DNA from: Agromyces agglutinans
Lineage (GTDB): Bacteria > Actinomycetota > Actinomycetes > Actinomycetales > Microbacteriaceae
Direction of reading: 5' to 3'
DNA length: 64,000 nt
Assembly: GCF_009647605.1 (NCBI RefSeq)
Contig: NZ_WJIF01000002.1
Span: forward strand, 496,001-560,000
In this document: in pieces, positions 23,638 through 33,714 of the stretch
How positions within the stretch are numbered: position 1 is the stretch's first letter
How the letters are laid out: every line of letters begins with the position of its first letter
Position numbers and translations under genes: made by a program
The notes under the pieces: generated by a model
Told to the model about the DNA's origin: nothing
Database searches by the model: none
The model's input: the letters and a program-made list of their open reading frames with translations, nothing else

Positions 23638-24660
23638 ATGGACCTGCTCATCCTCGGTGGTACGCAATGGCTCGGACGGACCCTCGCCGCGGAGGCGGTC
23701 GCACGCGGACACCGCGTGACCTGCCTCGCCCGCGGCGAAGCCGGCGAACCGGCGCCGGGAACCGAACTCGTCGTGGCCGACCGATCCTTGCCGGGCGCGT
23801 ACGATGCCGTGGCCGACCGAGACTGGGACGCCGTCATCGACGTCACCCGTGAGCCCGTCTTCGCGCGCGAGGCCGCGGCGGCCCTCGCGTCGCGCGCCGG
23901 ACGTGCCGTGTTCGTCTCGACGGGGAACGTGTACGCCAGACACGACGTGGCGGGCGCCGACGAGGACGCCGACCTGCGCGAGCCGCTCGACGCCGACCGG
24001 TCGACCCCCGAGACCTACGGCGAGGCGAAGGTCGCGTGCGAGGCCGCGTACCGCGCCGCCTTCGGCGATCGCCTGCTCATGGTGCGGTCGGGGCTCATCG
24101 GCGGGCCCGGCGACCACTCGGGCCGCACCGGGGCCTACGTCGCGCGCGCCGCGCGCGATCCGCAGGCGCCCATGCTCGTGCCCGCCATCGCCGACGCCGC
24201 GGCGCAGGTGATCGACGTCCGCGACCTCGCGGCGTTCATCCTCGACGGCGCCGAGCACGGCCTCGCCGGAACCTTCAACGCGGTCGGCGACCGCTCGACC
24301 TTCGGGGCGTTCCTCGAGGCATCCCGGTCGGTCGGCGGTCACGAGGGCGAGGTCGTCGCGGTTCCGGGTGACTGGCTCGAGTCGCACGGCGTCAACGAGT
24401 GGTCGGGTCCCGAGTCACTCGCGCTCTGGATCATCGATCCGACCTGGTCGGCGTTCCAGGACCGCAGCAACGCGCGGGCGGTCGCCGCGGGCCTGCGCCT
24501 GCGACCGCTCGAGCAGACCCTCGCCGACCTCCTCGCTTGGGAGCGCGAGCAGGGGCTCGAGCGTGAGCGCGGCACTGGCCTGTCGGCCGCTCGCGAGGCT
24601 GAGCTGATCGCCGAGTGGCGGCGGGGCGTCGTCATGGCGGAACACGCGACCATGGTCTAA
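23638..24660 (+). CDS. NAD-dependent epimerase/reductase family protein (extended SDR-like)
   Basis: 340 residues. The N-terminal nucleotide-binding motif is LILGGTQWLGRTLA (GGTxxxG); VFVSTGNVYA and the YGEAKVACE segment supply the Ser/Tyr/Lys residues seen in extended short-chain dehydrogenases. The branch is close to plant CSP41-like and atypical reductases that may not be enzymes. No neighbouring pathway genes help. The gene ends 12 bp after an AT-richer patch that starts the DUF3800 region. Confidence 0.85.
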   Translation: MDLLILGGTQWLGRTLAAEAVARGHRVTCLARGEAGEPAPGTELVVADRSLPGAYDAVADRDWDAVIDVTREPVFAREAAAALASRAGRAVFVSTGNVYARHDVAGADEDADLREPLDADRSTPETYGEAKVACEAAYRAAFGDRLLMVRSGLIGGPGDHSGRTGAYVARAARDPQAPMLVPAIADAAAQVIDVRDLAAFILDGAEHGLAGTFNAVGDRSTFGAFLEASRSVGGHEGEVVAVPGDWLESHGVNEWSGPESLALWIIDPTWSAFQDRSNARAVAAGLRLRPLEQTLADLLAWEREQGLERERGTGLSAAREAELIAEWRRGVVMAEHATMV

Positions 24661-24698
24661 CGTTGCAACAAATGGATTGGGAATACCCGGTCGGCGTT

Positions 24699-24723
24699 GG
24701 GCTCTCGGCATTGCCGAGGGCCC
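24699..24723. terminator. Hairpin between epimerase and DUF3800 genes
   Basis: Stem of about 10-11 bp (GGGCTCTCGGC with GCCGAGGGCCC, one G-U pair) and a 3-base loop, followed by TTCGCTT. It separates two convergent genes. Confidence 0.7.
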
Positions 24724-24732
24724 TTCGCTTCG

Positions 24733-25473
24733 TCATGGGTAGATCTTGAGTCCGTACCCTTCGATTCGCCCTTGTCGGGAGCGGACGATCTTCTGCTGCA
24801 AGACGTCCCAGGCGTGATTCGACTGTTCCGGGCGAAGGACGTGCAAGCCGATCGGGCGTGCGACCATGTCCGCGACCTGGAGACCGGTGCTGTTCGTCAG
24901 CTTGCTGGCGCAACGGAACTCGAGCGTCTCGGGCATGCCCACCATCGTTGTCGTCTCCATCACTCGAGCGAACTGGCGCTCGAGGTCCGCGTCCTCTGTC
25001 CTTCCTCGGCTTTCGAAGACCACGTGCGTCTTCCGACCGCGTTGCCCGCGTTGCTGCAGTTGCAGGAATACGCGCTCGAGTCCGAACTCGAGGGCGACTT
25101 CGTAGGGGCTGATGTCCAGGCCTCTCCGGTTCCGAAATCGGGCCTTGTCGATGACACAGGCGACGATGCCGAATCGCGAGGTGGTGATGAGTCGATCGAG
25201 TCGCTCCAGGAACGGCTTGCGCACGCTTGCGTCCAACAGGATGTCGAACGGCGGCGCAGATTTCCGGATTTCGCGCTCATGGAGGACCACGATGTCGTGA
25301 CCGAAGAAATCGAACTTGAGCCTGAGGGCCTGCGGGACGACTTCGTCGACGTAGGAAGCGATCGGGAAGATGCAGAACGCCAGGACGAAGACGGGGTACT
25401 GCGGGTCGAGATTGACGAGGTTGTGGTCGCCGCTCTCGTCGACGTAGACGATGTAGTCGCTCGAGGCAGGCAC
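24733..25473 (-). CDS. DUF3800 domain-containing protein
   Basis: 246 residues from a GTG at 25473. YIVYVDESGDHN near the N-terminus is the DUF3800 signature, with a DESGD acidic motif of an RNase H-like fold; VIDKARF and the C-terminal QVADMVARPIG also fit. The GTG is chosen because a TATGCT box (25481-25486, minus strand) lies 7 nt upstream and contains the ATG at 25485. Third codon positions hold more A and T than in neighbours, which suggests horizontal acquisition. DUF3800 genes occur in mobile and defence contexts, but no partner gene is present here. Confidence 0.88.
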   Translation of the reverse strand: MPASSDYIVYVDESGDHNLVNLDPQYPVFVLAFCIFPIASYVDEVVPQALRLKFDFFGHDIVVLHEREIRKSAPPFDILLDASVRKPFLERLDRLITTSRFGIVACVIDKARFRNRRGLDISPYEVALEFGLERVFLQLQQRGQRGRKTHVVFESRGRTEDADLERQFARVMETTTMVGMPETLEFRCASKLTNSTGLQVADMVARPIGLHVLRPEQSNHAWDVLQQKIVRSRQGRIEGYGLKIYP

Positions 25474-25541
25474 GGATGCGAGCATAACGGCGGCGCACGA
25501 CACCGGAGGACTTGGTGCGGCTGGCCGCGGGTGCCGCCGAG

Positions 25542-25560
25542 CGTCCGGGATCGCAGACGG
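25542..25560. promoter_or_regulatory. Putative hut operator upstream of hutG
   Basis: CGTCCGGGATCGCAGACGG, 53 bp before the hutG ATG. It differs at two positions from the element before hutU (complement of 30429-30447) and closely matches the one before the IclR gene (33715-33734). Confidence 0.65.
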
Positions 25561-25613
25561 CCGACTGACCGGCGGCCGAGCCGGCGAGGCGTCCGCGTCG
25601 CTAGCGTGAGGGC

Positions 25614-26606
25614 ATGGCGCTCTCGCACGATCCGAACTGGCCGCGGGCGGGCGGCTGGCCCCCGCCCGAGTCCCTCGGCGCGGGGGAACGCGCCGCGCTC
25701 GCGATCGTCGGCGTGCCGACCTGGCGCACCTCGCTCTCGCCGACGGGCGCGCACGCGACGCCCGCCGCGATCCGCGAGGCGCTCGCACGCTACAGCGCCA
25801 CGCTCGTGCCCGATCGACGGCGCGGCGCGGCCGGCGGCGACGCAGCGACCGCGGGCGCAGCGACCGTCGGCGGCGCGGATGACCCGGGTGCCGGGGCATC
25901 CGTCGACCTCGGCGACCGGCTCGCGATCGTCGACGCCGGCGACGTCGCCGATCCCGACGGTACCGACGGCGAAGCCCGCACGCGCGACCGGGTCGCGCGC
26001 CTCCGCGAGGGCGCCGACACGGTGCTCGCGCTCGGCGGCGACAACTCGGCGACGTTCGCCACTGCGCTCGGCGCCTTCGGCGACGACCTCCCGCGCGCCG
26101 GCCTCGTGACCATCGATGCGCACTACGACCTGCGCGACGGCGTGTCGAACGGGTCGCCCGTGCGGCGCCTCGTCGAGGCGGGCCTCGATCCCGCGCGCAT
26201 CGTGCAGATCGGCATCGCCGACTTCGCGAACTCCGCCTTCTATGCGAGCCGCGCGGCCGACCTCGGCATCACCGTCATCCATCGAGACGAACTGCACGGC
26301 CGCGCGCCGGCCGACGTCATGGCCGAGGCCCTCGCCGTCGCGGGTTCCGCAGGCGGACCCGTGCACCTGGACGTCGACGTGGACGCGTGCGACCGGGCCG
26401 TCGTTCCGGCCTGCCCCGCCTCGGTGCCCGGCGGACTCGCCGCGTGGGAACTGCGCGCGCTGGTGCGAGCGGCGGCGCGCGATGCACGGGTCGGATCGGC
26501 CGACCTCGTCGAGATCGACGCCACCGCCGACACCGACGACGGACGCACCGTGCGGCTGGCCGCGCTGTGCGTGCTGGAGTTCGCCGCGGGGGTCGCGCTG
26601 CGCTGA
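25614..26606 (+). CDS. hutG: Arginase-family formimidoylglutamase (HutG-like)
   Basis: 330 residues. Ureohydrolase motifs are visible: GGDNS (residue ~143), DAHYDLRDG (~166) and HLDVDVDACDRAVVPACP (~252). The first motif is normally GGDHS, so one manganese-ligand histidine is replaced by asparagine. The enzyme would cleave N-formimidoyl-glutamate to glutamate and formamide, the last step of the four-step hut pathway; nearby hutI, hutU and hutH and the shared operator support this. A TAGCGT box (25602-25607) 6 nt before the ATG suggests a leaderless message. Confidence 0.82.
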   Translation: MALSHDPNWPRAGGWPPPESLGAGERAALAIVGVPTWRTSLSPTGAHATPAAIREALARYSATLVPDRRRGAAGGDAATAGAATVGGADDPGAGASVDLGDRLAIVDAGDVADPDGTDGEARTRDRVARLREGADTVLALGGDNSATFATALGAFGDDLPRAGLVTIDAHYDLRDGVSNGSPVRRLVEAGLDPARIVQIGIADFANSAFYASRAADLGITVIHRDELHGRAPADVMAEALAVAGSAGGPVHLDVDVDACDRAVVPACPASVPGGLAAWELRALVRAAARDARVGSADLVEIDATADTDDGRTVRLAALCVLEFAAGVALR

Positions 26607-26627
26607 CGCCGGTGGAAGGCTGGGCGG

Positions 26628-27146
26628 ATGAAGACGCTCTACCTCGTGCGGCACGCCAAGTCCGACTGGGACGATCCGGCGCTCGACGACCACGAGCGGC
26701 CGCTGAACGAACGCGGGCGGCGGGATGCCCCGGCCATGGGCCGGAGGCTCGCCGAGCGCGGCGCGGCTCCCGCGCTGATCGTGACCAGCACGGCCATTCG
26801 CGCGCGCACCACGGCCGACGCGCTCGCGGCCGAGCTCGGCATCCCCGACGACCGGTTCCTCGTCGAACCCCGGCTCTACGCGGCGTCGGGGCGATCCATC
26901 CTCGCGATCGCCGCCGACCTGCCGCGCAGCGTCGATAGCGCGATGCTCGTCGGGCACAACCCGGGCATGAGCGATGCCCTCGTCGAGCTCATCGGCGGTT
27001 CCGGCGACGGCGGAGAAGCGGGCGATGCCGGTGACCTGCCGACGTGCGCCGTCGCCGAGTGCACGGTCGACGTCGACGACTGGTCGGAGCTCATCGAGGG
27101 ATCGGGCCGGCTCGTGCGGCTCGACACCCCGCGCCGGGGGGAGTGA
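26628..27146 (+). CDS. SixA-like histidine phosphatase
   Basis: 172 residues, beginning MKTLYLVRHAKSDW: the RHA motif holds the catalytic histidine. HERPLNERGRRDAPAMGRRL and VGHNPGMSDAL (second histidine) complete the SixA signature. SixA removes phosphate from histidine kinases or carriers in E. coli; in actinobacteria the target is unknown. It lies 21 bp after hutG and may be co-transcribed. Confidence 0.92.
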   Translation: MKTLYLVRHAKSDWDDPALDDHERPLNERGRRDAPAMGRRLAERGAAPALIVTSTAIRARTTADALAAELGIPDDRFLVEPRLYAASGRSILAIAADLPRSVDSAMLVGHNPGMSDALVELIGGSGDGGEAGDAGDLPTCAVAECTVDVDDWSELIEGSGRLVRLDTPRRGE

Positions 27147-27157
27147 GCGGGCCGCCC

Positions 27158-27454
27158 ATGTGGATCGGCTGGATCGAGTTCGACCTGCTGCTCGGCGACG
27201 TGCACTCGCTGAAGCAGAAGCGCGCCGTGCTGCGCCCGGTCGTCGCCGAACTGCGTCACGCGACCGAGGCGAGCGTCGCCGAGGTCGGCGACCACGACCT
27301 GCACCGGCGCGCCGCGATCGGCCTGGCGGTGGTCGGGTCGTCGCCCGGCTGGGTGACCGACGTGCTCGACCGGGCCGAACGCCTCGTCGCCGAACGGCCC
27401 GAGCTCACGCTGCTGTCGGCCGGCCGCCGGCTGCGCCGCGGCGACGACGAGTGA
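27158..27454 (+). CDS. DUF503 domain-containing protein
   Basis: 98 residues beginning MWIGWIEFDLLLGDVHSLKQ with KRAVLRPVVAELR, the conserved DUF503 core (YlxP-like). Family members lie near ribosome-maturation genes in firmicutes; their role is unsettled. The ATG is 11 bp after the sixA-like stop, so they are co-transcribed. Confidence 0.9.
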   Translation: MWIGWIEFDLLLGDVHSLKQKRAVLRPVVAELRHATEASVAEVGDHDLHRRAAIGLAVVGSSPGWVTDVLDRAERLVAERPELTLLSAGRRLRRGDDE

Positions 27455-27487
27455 GCCGCAGCCACGGCGAGTGAGTACGCTCGCCGC

Positions 27488-28708
27488 TCACGCGACGGGC
27501 GTGCCGTCCTTCCACACCCGGCGCACGATCGGCACGCCCGGCCGGTAGGCGAGGTGCACGTGGGTCGGCGCGTCGAGCTCGACGAGGTCGGCTCGCGCGC
27601 CCGCACGGATGACGCCCACGTCGTCGCGGCGCAGCGCCCTCGCCCCGCCGGCCGTCGCCGACCACACGGCCTCGGCGGGAGTCATCCGCATGTCGCGAAC
27701 CGCGACCGCGATGCAGAACGGCATCGAACTCGTGAAGCTCGACCCCGGATTGCAGTCGCTCGCCAGCGCGACGGTCGCGCCCGCGTCGATCAGCCGGCGC
27801 GCGTCGGGGTAGGGCTGACGCGTCGAGAACTCGACGCCCGGCAGCAGCGTGGCGACCGTGTCGGATGCCGCGAGCGCCGCGACCTCCGCATCGTCGAGGT
27901 AGGTGCAGTGGTCGACGGATGCCGCGCCGAGCGCGATCGCCAGACGCACGCCGTCGCCCGGGCCGAGCTGGTTGCCGTGCACGCGGACGCCGAGGCCCGC
28001 TGCCGCGCCGGCCTGGAGCACGCGGCGCGACTGCTCGGCGGTGAAGGCCCCGCGCTCGCAGAACGCGTCGATCCAGCGCGCGTGCGGTGCGCACGCCGCG
28101 AGCATCTCGCCGATCACGAGGTCGACGTACGCGTCCGCGGCGCGCGGGTCGGCGGCATCCGCGTACTCGGCCGGCACGACGTGCGCCCCGAGGAAGGTGA
28201 CCTCGTCGGTGACCTCGCGGGCGAGCCGCACGAGCCGCTCCTCGTCGGCGACCGAGAGGCCGTAGCCCGACTTGACCTCGAAGGTCGTCGTGCCCTGCGC
28301 GTGCAGCTCGGCGACGAATCCCGCGAGTCGCGCGCGCAGCTCGTCGTCGGATGCCGCCCGCGTCGCGGCCACGGTCGATCGGATGCCGCCGGCCTCGTAC
28401 GGCCGGCCCGCCATGCGTGCGGCGAACTCGCCGGCCCGGTCGCCGCCGAACACGAGGTGGGTGTGGCTGTCGACGAAGCCGGGGATGACCGCGCGGCCGC
28501 CGAGGTCGACGGTGTCGGACTCGTGGTCGAGGGTCGCGAGACGCTCCTGCGTCGCTCCTCGACCGGCGGCACCGACCCAGACGATGCGACCGTCCTCGAC
28601 GAGCACGGCCGCGTCACGCACGATGCCGAGCGGTCCGCCGTCGCGATCGGGTGATGGGTCGTTCGTCACGAGCTCGCCGATGTTCGTGAACAGCGTGGCT
28701 CGGGGCAT
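27488..28708 (-). CDS. hutI: Imidazolonepropionase
   Basis: 406 residues, an amidohydrolase of the hut pathway that hydrolyses 4-imidazolone-5-propanoate to N-formimidoyl-glutamate. [18 protein letters not shown] near residue 78 carries the metal histidines; [21 protein letters not shown] and [15 protein letters not shown] supply further active-site residues. AGGAGG precedes the ATG. The hutU stop is 3 bp upstream, so hutU-hutI form one operon. Confidence 0.96.
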   Translation of the reverse strand: MPRATLFTNIGELVTNDPSPDRDGGPLGIVRDAAVLVEDGRIVWVGAAGRGATQERLATLDHESDTVDLGGRAVIPGFVDSHTHLVFGGDRAGEFAARMAGRPYEAGGIRSTVAATRAASDDELRARLAGFVAELHAQGTTTFEVKSGYGLSVADEERLVRLAREVTDEVTFLGAHVVPAEYADAADPRAADAYVDLVIGEMLAACAPHARWIDAFCERGAFTAEQSRRVLQAGAAAGLGVRVHGNQLGPGDGVRLAIALGAASVDHCTYLDDAEVAALAASDTVATLLPGVEFSTRQPYPDARRLIDAGATVALASDCNPGSSFTSSMPFCIAVAVRDMRMTPAEAVWSATAGGARALRRDDVGVIRAGARADLVELDAPTHVHLAYRPGVPIVRRVWKDGTPVA

Positions 28709-28711
28709 CCG

Positions 28712-30376
28712 TCAGTCCTCCTGCATCGGCACGCGCAGGCCGCGCTCACGCGCGACTTCGACCGCCCGCTCGTAGCCGGCGTCGACATGGCGCATGACGC
28801 CGGTGCCGGGGTCGTTCACCAGGACGCGCGCGATCTTCTCGGCGGCCAGATCGGTGCCGTCGGCCGCGACCACCTGGCCGGCGTGGATGGAACGCCCGAT
28901 GCCGACGCCGCCGCCGTGGTGGATCGACACCCAGGTCGCACCCGAGGCCGTGTTCAGCAACGCGTTCAGGAGCGGCCAGTCGGCGATCGCGTCGGAGCCG
29001 TCGGCCATCGACTCCGTCTCGCGGTAGGGGCTCGCGACCGATCCCGCGTCGAGGTGGTCGCGGCCGATCACGATGGGGGCGCTCAGCTCGCCCGACGCGA
29101 CCATCTCGTTGAACCGCAGCCCCGCGAGGTGGCGCTCCTGGTAGCCGAGCCAGCAGATGCGGGCGGGAAGGCCCTCGAAGTGCACCTTCTCGCCGGCCTG
29201 GGTGATCCACCGCTTCAGGTGCGCGTCGTGGGGGAACAGCTCGACGATCGCCCGGTCGGTCGCGGCGATGTCGGCCGGGTCGCCCGAGAGGGCGGCCCAG
29301 CGGAACGGTCCCTTGCCCTCGGCGAACAGCGGCCGGATGTACGCCGGCACGAACCCCGGGAAGTCGAACGCGTGCTCGTAGCCGCCGAGCTTCGCCTCGG
29401 CGCGGATCGAGTTGCCGTAGTCGAACACCTCGGCGCCGCGCGCCTGGAAGCCGACCATCGCCTCGACGTGCTTGGCCATCGACGCACGCGCGAGGCGCGT
29501 GAACTCCTCGGGGTCGAGCGCCGCGAGGTCGGCCCACTCGCCGACCGCGACCCCCTCGGGCAGGTACGCGAGCGGGTCGTGCGCGCTCGTCTGGTCGGTC
29601 ACGATGTCGATGGGGGTTCCGTGCTCGAGCAGGTCGGTGAAGACCGTCGCGGCGTTGCCGACGACGCCGACGCTGCGCGCCTCGCCCGCCTCCTTGGCCG
29701 CCAGCACGCGATCGAGCGCGGCGTCGAGCGAGGGCGCGACCTCGTCGAGGTAGCCGTGCTCCACCCGTCGGCGCAGCCGCGACTCGTCGACGTCGACGAT
29801 GAGCACCGCGCCCCCATGCATCGTGACCGCGAGCGGCTGCGCGCCGCCCATGCCACCGCACCCGGCGGTCAGGGTGAGGGTTCCGGCGAGTGAATCGCCG
29901 CCGAGCCTGCGCGCGACGGCGCCGAACGTCTCGTACGTGCCCTGCAGGATGCCCTGGGTACCGATGTAGATCCACGACCCCGCGGTCATCTGCCCGTACA
30001 TGGTCAGTCCGAGTGCCTCGAGCCGGCGGAACTCCGGCCAGGTCGCCCAATCGCCGACGAGGTTCGAGTTGGCGATGAGCACACGCGGGGCCCACTCGTG
30101 CGTGCGGAAGACGCCGACCGGCTTGCCCGACTGCACGAGCAGCGTCTCGTCGGCCTCGAGGCCCTCGAGCGTGCGCACGATCGCGTCGAACGCCTCCCAG
30201 TTGCGCGCGGCGCGGCCGGTGCCGCCGTACACGACGAGATCGTCGGGCCGCTCGGCGACCTCGGGATCGAGGTTGTTCATCAGCATGCGCAGCGGCGCCT
30301 CGGTCTGCCAGCTCTTCGCGGTGAGCTGCGTGCCGCGGGCGGCCCGGACGGTGCGGGGCGTGTGGGGCTCGGTCAT
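28712..30376 (-). CDS. hutU: Urocanate hydratase
   Basis: 554 residues, the normal length. It converts urocanate to imidazolonepropionate using tightly bound NAD+. The diagnostic stretches [28 protein letters not shown] and [20 protein letters not shown] are present. It starts the hutU-hutI operon; a putative IclR operator lies 53 bp upstream. The ATG at 30376 follows a GGAACATG context without a strong Shine-Dalgarno. Confidence 0.97.
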   Translation of the reverse strand: MTEPHTPRTVRAARGTQLTAKSWQTEAPLRMLMNNLDPEVAERPDDLVVYGGTGRAARNWEAFDAIVRTLEGLEADETLLVQSGKPVGVFRTHEWAPRVLIANSNLVGDWATWPEFRRLEALGLTMYGQMTAGSWIYIGTQGILQGTYETFGAVARRLGGDSLAGTLTLTAGCGGMGGAQPLAVTMHGGAVLIVDVDESRLRRRVEHGYLDEVAPSLDAALDRVLAAKEAGEARSVGVVGNAATVFTDLLEHGTPIDIVTDQTSAHDPLAYLPEGVAVGEWADLAALDPEEFTRLARASMAKHVEAMVGFQARGAEVFDYGNSIRAEAKLGGYEHAFDFPGFVPAYIRPLFAEGKGPFRWAALSGDPADIAATDRAIVELFPHDAHLKRWITQAGEKVHFEGLPARICWLGYQERHLAGLRFNEMVASGELSAPIVIGRDHLDAGSVASPYRETESMADGSDAIADWPLLNALLNTASGATWVSIHHGGGVGIGRSIHAGQVVAADGTDLAAEKIARVLVNDPGTGVMRHVDAGYERAVEVARERGLRVPMQED

Positions 30377-30428
30377 GTTCCGATGCTCGCCGAGCGGGTC
30401 GCCACCGGCAACGGATGCCTCGGCCGAG

Positions 30429-30447
30429 CCGTCTGGGATTCCGGACG
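30429..30447. promoter_or_regulatory. Putative hut operator upstream of hutU
   Basis: On the minus strand this reads CGTCCGGAATCCCAGACGG. It contains an imperfect inverted repeat (CGTCTGG/CCGGACG). It agrees at 17 of 18 leading positions with the element between hutH and the IclR gene. Confidence 0.65.
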
Positions 30448-30459
30448 CGGCGGGCCGGC

Positions 30460-31920
30460 TCAGCCGACCTGGATGCCGCGAGCCGCGAGGAACGGCAGCG
30501 CGTCGACGGCGACGCCGCCGAGGCGCACCTCGAAGTGGAGGTGGCAACCGGTCGACGCGCCGGTCGAGCCGACCATGCCGATGAGCTGGCCGGCCGTCAC
30601 CGACTGGCCCGGCGAGACGAGGATGCCGCCGGCTGCGAGGTGGGCGTACCCGGTCGAGACGCCGGCGCCGTGCTCGAGCAGGATCCAGTTGCCGTAGCCG
30701 CCGCTCGCGCGGGCCTCGACGACGATGCCCGCGGTCGCGGCGAAGACCGGCGTGCCGCACTGCGCGGCGACATCGGTGCCGCGGTGGAACTCGTTGACGC
30801 CCGGCAGCGGCTTGTCGGGCCGCGGGCCGAAGCCGTCGGTGATGCGCCCGCCGACCGGTGCCGACCAGCCCTGCTCGCTGAGCTGGCCCGAGTCGGACGG
30901 CAACGAGTCGATGAGGGCGACGCTGGTCGCGGCGACCTTTGTCTGCAGGCCCTGCATCTCGGCGCGGGCCTGGGTGATCGCGGCCTCGGCGGCGCGGACC
31001 TCCTGCTCGAGGTCCTCGACCGGGACCGCGTCGACCTCCTCCCACGCGAGGTCGGCCCGCTCCTCGGCGTCGTCGGCCTTCGCGGCGAGCTTCGCGGTGA
31101 GGTCGAGGAGGCGTGCGGCGTCGCCGTTCATCGACGACATGCGCGCCATCGTGCCGAGGCCGGCGAGGAGGTCCTTGCCGGAGCCGACCGCCGCCCCGAG
31201 CGACGCACCGGCCGCATCGGCACCGCGCCCGGCGTTGAAGGAGATCTGTGCGGCCTCGTCGGCCTTCTCGCGCGCCGCCTCAGCGGCCTCGTCGAGCTGC
31301 TCCGCGATGCCGCGGGCGATCTCGCGCTGCGCCTTCGCCGCCGCGAGCTCGGTCTCGGCGGTGCGCAGGCCGGCCGTGGCCCGATCGACCGCGGTGCGCG
31401 CCGCGAGCAGGCCGGTGACCTCGCTCGACGTGCTGCTGACCATGCGGAGCACGGGTCCCTCGCCGACGAGGAGTCGCACGGGCGGCGCGGTGGTGGCCGG
31501 CGGGGTGGGTGCGGGCGGGGTCGTGGCCGGCGGCGTCGTGGGCTCCGGCGTAGGAGTCGGAGTGGGCGTGGGCTCCGGCGTAGGAGTCGGAGTGGGCTCC
31601 GGCGTGGGTGTCGGAGTCGGCGTAGGAGTGGGGGTCCCCTCTCCGCCGGTTTCGCCACCCGCTTCTCCGCCACCGGTCTCACCGCCACCGGTCTCACCGC
31701 CGCCGGTTTCGCCACCGGTCTCGCCGGTGTCGCCGGCCGGCTCGGTTGCCGGAGTCGTCGCCGTCGTGGTGGAGGCAGGCTCCTCCGCCTGCGCCGGCGC
31801 GACGCCGCCGAGGGCGAGTGCGATGACGGACCATCCGCTCACGACTGCGAGCATCACCCGCCGAGCGTGACGTGCTCGGTTCGGGTCGGTGCGTTCGCGC
31901 GATGCTCGGTTCGACGTCAT
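30460..31920 (-). CDS. Secreted M23 family metallopeptidase with coiled coil
   Basis: 486 residues. A signal peptide ([19 protein letters not shown]) is followed by a low-complexity stalk of GGETGG and PTPTPEP repeats (about residues 60-145), a long coiled coil (about 160-340) and a C-terminal LytM/M23 domain. The domain has the zinc motifs HRGTDVA, TGYAHL and GCHLHFEV intact. It should cut peptide bridges in peptidoglycan, as RipA-like or NlpD-like proteins do in division or remodelling. It sits inside the hut gene block but has no obvious role there. Confidence 0.92.
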   Translation of the reverse strand: MTSNRASRERTDPNRARHARRVMLAVVSGWSVIALALGGVAPAQAEEPASTTTATTPATEPAGDTGETGGETGGGETGGGETGGGEAGGETGGEGTPTPTPTPTPTPEPTPTPTPEPTPTPTPTPEPTTPPATTPPAPTPPATTAPPVRLLVGEGPVLRMVSSTSSEVTGLLAARTAVDRATAGLRTAETELAAAKAQREIARGIAEQLDEAAEAAREKADEAAQISFNAGRGADAAGASLGAAVGSGKDLLAGLGTMARMSSMNGDAARLLDLTAKLAAKADDAEERADLAWEEVDAVPVEDLEQEVRAAEAAITQARAEMQGLQTKVAATSVALIDSLPSDSGQLSEQGWSAPVGGRITDGFGPRPDKPLPGVNEFHRGTDVAAQCGTPVFAATAGIVVEARASGGYGNWILLEHGAGVSTGYAHLAAGGILVSPGQSVTAGQLIGMVGSTGASTGCHLHFEVRLGGVAVDALPFLAARGIQVG

Positions 31921-32070
31921 GGATCTTCCGTCCGGGTCGGCCCAGAAGCCGACGACCCCAAGTCTGTCACCGGCCAAGTGGAGGCACAACACCCGATCGG
32001 GCAGTTCCGCGCCCCGTTCGGGGCACATCGAGGCGCGCTCGACGGGAGCCGAGCAGCCCTCACCTGCGCC

Positions 32071-33660
32071 TCACCCGAGCGCGGCACCGCCCGCCTCGGC
32101 CGCCTCGCGTACGCGCCCCGATGCCACGAGCCCGACCACGGCCTCGATCTCGGGCGAGAGGAAGCGGTCGGGTCCGGGGCCGCCCGTGGCATCCGTCACC
32201 ATGGCGACGACCCGCCCGGTCGCGGGCGCCGGCTGCAGCGGCGCGCGCAGCGCGAGCCCGCGCGCGGCGGTCATCACCTCGATCGCGAGCACGCGCGCGA
32301 GCCCGTCGATCGCGCGCCGCAGCTTGCGCGCGGCGGCCCAGCCCATCGAGACGTGGTCCTCCTGCATCGCCGACGACGGGATGGAATCGACCGAGGCGGG
32401 CGCCGCGAGGCGCTTGAGCTCCGACACGATGCCGGCAGCCGTGTACTGGGCGATCATGAGGCCCGAGTCGACGCCGACCTCGTGCGCGAGGAACGGCGGC
32501 AGGCCCTGGTTGCGCGCCGGGTCGAGGAACCGGTCGGTGCGCCGCTCGCTCATCGACGCGACATCCGCCACCGCGATCGCGAGGAAGTCGAGCACGTACG
32601 CGACCGGCGCGCCGTGGAAGTTGCCGTTGGACTCGACGCGTCCGTCGACGGTGAGCACCGGGTTGTCGATCGCGCTCGCGAGCTCGGCGTCGGCGACGGA
32701 TGCGGCGTGGTCGAGCGTGTCGCGCGCGGCACCGTGCACCTGGGGTGCGCAGCGCAGCGAGTACGCGTCCTGCACGCGCGTGCACTCGGGACCGCGGTGG
32801 CTCGCGACGACGGGGGAGTCCGCGAGCAGCGCCCGCAGATTCGCGGCGGACACCGCCTGCCCGCGGTGCGGGCGCAGGGCGTGCAGGTCGGCGGCGAAGA
32901 CGGCGTCGGTGCCCATGAGTCCCTCGACGCTCATCGCCGCGGCGACGTCGGCGGTCGCGAGCAGCCCGCGCAGGTCGTGGATCGCGAGCGCCAGCATGCC
33001 GAGCATGCCGTCGGTGCCGTTGATGAGGGCGAGGCCCTCCTTCTCGGCGAGGCGCAGCGGCCGGATGCCGGCGGCGGCGAGGGCTTCGGCGGCGGGCCAG
33101 ACCGGCGACGGCTGGGCCGTGCCGACGGGCACCACGCGCACCTCGCCCTCGCCCATCGCGACGAGCGCGCAGTGCGCGAGCGGCGCCAGGTCGCCCGAAC
33201 AGCCGAGCGAGCCGTACTCGCGCACGACCGGCGTGATGCCCGCGTTCAGGATCGCGGCGTACGTCTCGCAGGTCTCGCGGCGCACGCCCGTGCGCCCGGT
33301 CATGAGCGTCGAGAGGCGCAGCAGCATGAGCGCGCGCACGACCTCGGCCTCGACCTCGGAGCCCGAGCCGGCCGCGTGCGAGCGGATGAGACTCGCCTGC
33401 AACTGGGCCCGGCGGTCCTCGGCGATGAACGTCGTCGCGAGCGCGCCGAACCCGGTCGAGATGCCGTAGTGCGGCTCGGGATCGTCGGCGAGCGCCTCGA
33501 TCACGTCGCGGCTGGCGGCCACGCGGTCGAGCGCGGCGGCATCGAGCGAGACGGATGCCCCGTGCCTCGCGACCGCGACGACCTCGTCGATGGTGAGCGG
33601 GCCCGAGCCGAGGACGACGTGGGAGACGGGTGCGGTGGTGACGGGCGCGGTGGTGCTCAT
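32071..33660 (-). CDS. hutH: Histidine ammonia-lyase
   Basis: 529 residues. It removes ammonia from histidine to give urocanate, the first step of the pathway. YGSLGCSGDLAPLAH (about residue 150) carries the triplet that cyclises to the MIO prosthetic group; here it is Cys-Ser-Gly, as in Streptomyces enzymes, rather than Ala-Ser-Gly. YGISTGFGAL, DNPVL and the QEDHVSMG motif are also present. GGAGG lies only 1-2 nt before the ATG, an unusually short spacing. Divergent from the IclR regulator. Confidence 0.96.
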   Translation of the reverse strand: MSTTAPVTTAPVSHVVLGSGPLTIDEVVAVARHGASVSLDAAALDRVAASRDVIEALADDPEPHYGISTGFGALATTFIAEDRRAQLQASLIRSHAAGSGSEVEAEVVRALMLLRLSTLMTGRTGVRRETCETYAAILNAGITPVVREYGSLGCSGDLAPLAHCALVAMGEGEVRVVPVGTAQPSPVWPAAEALAAAGIRPLRLAEKEGLALINGTDGMLGMLALAIHDLRGLLATADVAAAMSVEGLMGTDAVFAADLHALRPHRGQAVSAANLRALLADSPVVASHRGPECTRVQDAYSLRCAPQVHGAARDTLDHAASVADAELASAIDNPVLTVDGRVESNGNFHGAPVAYVLDFLAIAVADVASMSERRTDRFLDPARNQGLPPFLAHEVGVDSGLMIAQYTAAGIVSELKRLAAPASVDSIPSSAMQEDHVSMGWAAARKLRRAIDGLARVLAIEVMTAARGLALRAPLQPAPATGRVVAMVTDATGGPGPDRFLSPEIEAVVGLVASGRVREAAEAGGAALG

Positions 33661-33714
33661 GCCTCCGATTCCACCCCGCCGCCGCGTGTGCGGGAACGCG
33701 TGTGCGGCGGCATC

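Noticed and set aside
24661-25613. Possible defence island around DUF3800
   Set aside because: There is no nuclease, methyltransferase, toxin or integrase gene beside it; a single atypical gene is not enough.
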